Assembly: GCA_048213135.1 (NCBI GenBank)
Contig: PS015335.1
Coordinates: forward strand, 1 to 39,038
Source of the DNA: Reclinomonas americana ATCC 50394
Lineage: Eukaryota > Jakobida > Jakobea > Jakobida
DNA length: 39,038 bases
Direction: 5' to 3'
Part shown: piece after piece, positions 37,151 to 39,038 of the stretch
Layout: every line of letters begins with the position of its first letter
Position numbering within the stretch: the stretch's first letter is position 1
The notes under the pieces: generated by a model
What the model saw: the letters and a program-made list of their open reading frames with translations, nothing else
Databases searched by the model: none
Told to the model about the DNA's origin: nothing
Made by a program: the position numbers and the translations under genes

Positions 37151-38628
37151 CAACATATGAACATGGCGAGGATTCACAATAAGAGGAATGTGCACAGGTG
37201 TCTGTGCGTACCTTGTGAGTGTACGGTGCCAGCAAATCGGCGCATTCCACCGATGCAAGTTCGAGCGGCGCATATCCTTGATTGTCGTCAACGTTGCACT
37301 ATGCAACATTATATTAGGGAAGACAAAGTTTCAACGCCGACAGCACGCACGCCACCACTTACCAACTCGCCGAACTGCCTCTCATCAATCTGCTTCAACG
37401 CGTGCAGCATACGCAACTGTGGAGATGGGGACGATCCAGCGACAGCAGCACTTGCGGCGACAGTGTCCTGAGAATCGTCGAATCGTTCCATCAACGACCT
37501 GCACAGGACCGTGAGCAGCGCACCTGATAACCATGTTGCCAACACAGACATTTTACCGTTCCTCGACAATGCAGTGTATCACGTTGGCACCAGCATCGTT
37601 CCTGTGTGCCAGATACGCAGCCACAGTGCCGAACATATTGCGATCACTGTCAGTCAGTCGCCGTGCCATTGCCTCGAACAGTTTTGGCAACTTGTAGAGT
37701 GCAGTCTGCACAAACAGGCAAGTGAGCCCAACGCGAACTACGTTCTCTGCAAGCACATCACTCGGCTCACCAACTGCAGCAGTGAGTTGCCGTCGCTCTC
37801 GTCAATCATGTACAAGCTCGTTCCCATCTGCGTGCATTCGAGGGCTGCCTCCTCGTTGCCAGTGCGCTGCGCGACACAAACGACACGTCAACATTCGAGC
37901 ATGAGCATTCTGGGAGCACGGTATGCACGAAACAATGGCCTCGTTGATTGTTCTGTCGGCATCACCACCAAGCGACAGCATCTCGTGGACAAGCTGATGA
38001 GGCAAGAGCTCGAGTGAGAGTCGTACCACAAAACAGGGGAAGCAGAGCAGGCACTCACGTTTTTGTTGTTCCGCATGACGATGCGGTGCAGCAACGGTTC
38101 GCCGTTGCGAACGCAACTGTGCAGCATTCTGCGCTTGTTGATCAGCGCGCTGCAAGTGCGAGAGCACGAGTTGTCAGACGAATAAGATAATCAAGAGCGC
38201 AATCACAAGAGAAGAGTGACGTAACCGGAGCACTTTCCTCGCACGGCCGATACTCTCCAAGTCCGCCGCCATGAATGCGGCCTCGACTTGCAGCGTCTCG
38301 TCGTCGCCGACCTTATCAATCACATTCTGGTCACAAAAAAGAGACTTTTCAGTTGCCGACCAGACAACAATATCATCGTCAACATCATCGCTCGCATGCT
38401 CGCCTGCACATCCAGATTCGCGCCCTTTACAGCCACGCGCACAGGTCCCAACACAGGATCGTCCTCGCGAAGTCCAGGTGATTGCGGGATCCGCGTGTCA
38501 ATTGGTATGCTATCCAGTGGTGAGCCTTGGACAGCAGGCGCAAGATGAAACAGTGGCGATAACGGCCCTCGAGTTCCTGGCGAACCAGCAGCACTAGCGG
38601 CAGCAGATGGGCCTTTCTTTCCCGACAT
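37151..38628 (-). CDS. Ankyrin-repeat-like protein, C-terminus in gap
   Basis: It starts at ATG 38626-38628 with MSGKKGPSAAASAAGS and a Ser/Pro-rich disordered N-terminus containing repeated SP sites. Exons then give helical hairpins with degenerate ankyrin signatures: RMLHSCVRNGEPLLHRIV, IDESDGNSLLQLTALY, NDAGANVIHCIVEE and DDNQGYAPLELASVE. The consensus xGxxPLHxA is weak, so ankyrin is a structural guess from spacing. No catalytic motif, signal peptide or membrane segment is seen. One intron starts GTTACG. The 3' end disappears into the gap at 37150. It is divergent from the gene starting at 38840. Confidence 0.6.
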
Positions 38629-38839
38629 GTGCGTGTGTTTCGTGAAAATCGGGCGAGTGCCGTCACAGGACGACAGACACGTCGCGGTGTTTGCGTCACT
38701 CTATTTCCCATCACACTGGTGCTGCTCATCGGTGCAGCAAGTGGTAGCGCACAAGGCGAGTCCTTGACAAAGAACAGAAGAGCAGGCGAGTCAAGGAGCA
38801 AAGTGTCCCGCACGTCGCGCATTTTGCCAAAATCGTCAA

Positions 38840-38937
38840 ATGTTGGCCGCGTTACGCAAGCTGCGCTCTCCCGAGTCGCCGCCTGCTCCGCCCGCAGCGT
38901 CAGCAGCAGCACCAGTGACACCCGTGGTATGCACATG

Positions 38938-38972
<35 letters not shown>

Positions 38973-39038
38973 GACACTGTCTCTGACTCATTTCTCCGGG
39001 TGCAGGCTGCCTCGTCTTCTTCTTCTTCTTCTTCTTCA
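38840..39038 (+). CDS. N-terminus of an unknown protein, cut by the window end
   Basis: ATG 38840-38842 opens MLAALRKLRSPESPPAP followed by an Ala/Pro-rich stretch to VTPV. A donor GTATGC follows, the intron carries a CA run (about 38941-38970), and a second exon after GGGTGCAG starts AASSSSS in a TCT repeat. Too little is present to identify it. Coding is supported only by the clean start, in-phase splice and codon bias. Confidence 0.4.

Noticed and set aside
37309-37569. Frame MSVLATWLSGALLTVL as a membrane segment of the ankyrin-like protein
   Set aside because: This stretch lies in an intron (GTAAAATG to TGTGCAG); splicing it out joins EER to SLMERFDD in frame.

Overview
The window is nuclear DNA of a eukaryote with a very compact, intron-rich, GC-rich genome, most likely a free-living or otherwise undescribed protist; I cannot place it more closely. 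The evidence is short spliceosomal introns (about 35-90 nt) in nearly every gene, a eukaryotic tRNA-Glu with internal A and B boxes, and a set of purely eukaryotic genes: exocyst, Ufm1 protease, PP4 phosphatase, an inner-nuclear-membrane protein, a TRIC channel and a chromatin zinc finger. Seven runs of N (637-724, 8312-9092, 12323-12342, 12914-12941, 14680-14946, 34743-35501, 36238-37150) break the sequence, and CT/GA, CA/TG and TCC microsatellites are common in introns and between genes.

Layout from left to right: the 3' end of an MDP-1 phosphatase (+); the 3' end of an RGG-rich RNA-binding protein (-); the first five coding exons of an MDP-1 phosphatase (-); an intronless cupin-like protein (+); exocyst subunit Exo84 (-); a DxD-type glycosyltransferase (-); a gap with simple repeats; a small secreted protein (-); UFSP2 (+); PPP4C (-); a Man1/Src1-type inner nuclear membrane protein (+); tRNA-Glu(CUC) (+); a RING-WD40 protein (+); a KANSL2/INO80D-like zinc finger protein (+); dipeptidyl peptidase III (-); a membrane-anchored protein disulfide isomerase with six thioredoxin domains (-); a TRIC cation channel (+); a class 3 lipase-like protein lacking its nucleophile serine (-); an ankyrin-like protein (-); and the start of another gene (+). 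Neighbours do not form one pathway, but several act in secretion and the ER: Exo84, the glycosyltransferase, PDI, UFSP2 and TRIC.

The most striking signal is in splicing. Rebuilding frames across junctions in well conserved genes shows that a large share of introns start with GTT instead of GTR. The single hexamer GTTGCG is used as 5' splice site more than 20 times in eleven genes, and at least one clear GC-AG intron exists. In the PDI gene the CxxC active sites of three thioredoxin domains are encoded by symmetric 9-, 15- and 30-nt microexons, and in PPP4C an intron separates the last sense codon from the stop codon. Intergenic distances are tiny: 25 bp between two tandem coding regions and 30-57 bp between two divergent start codons. 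Gene models here were assembled by hand from frame and family conservation, so exon limits are predictions.
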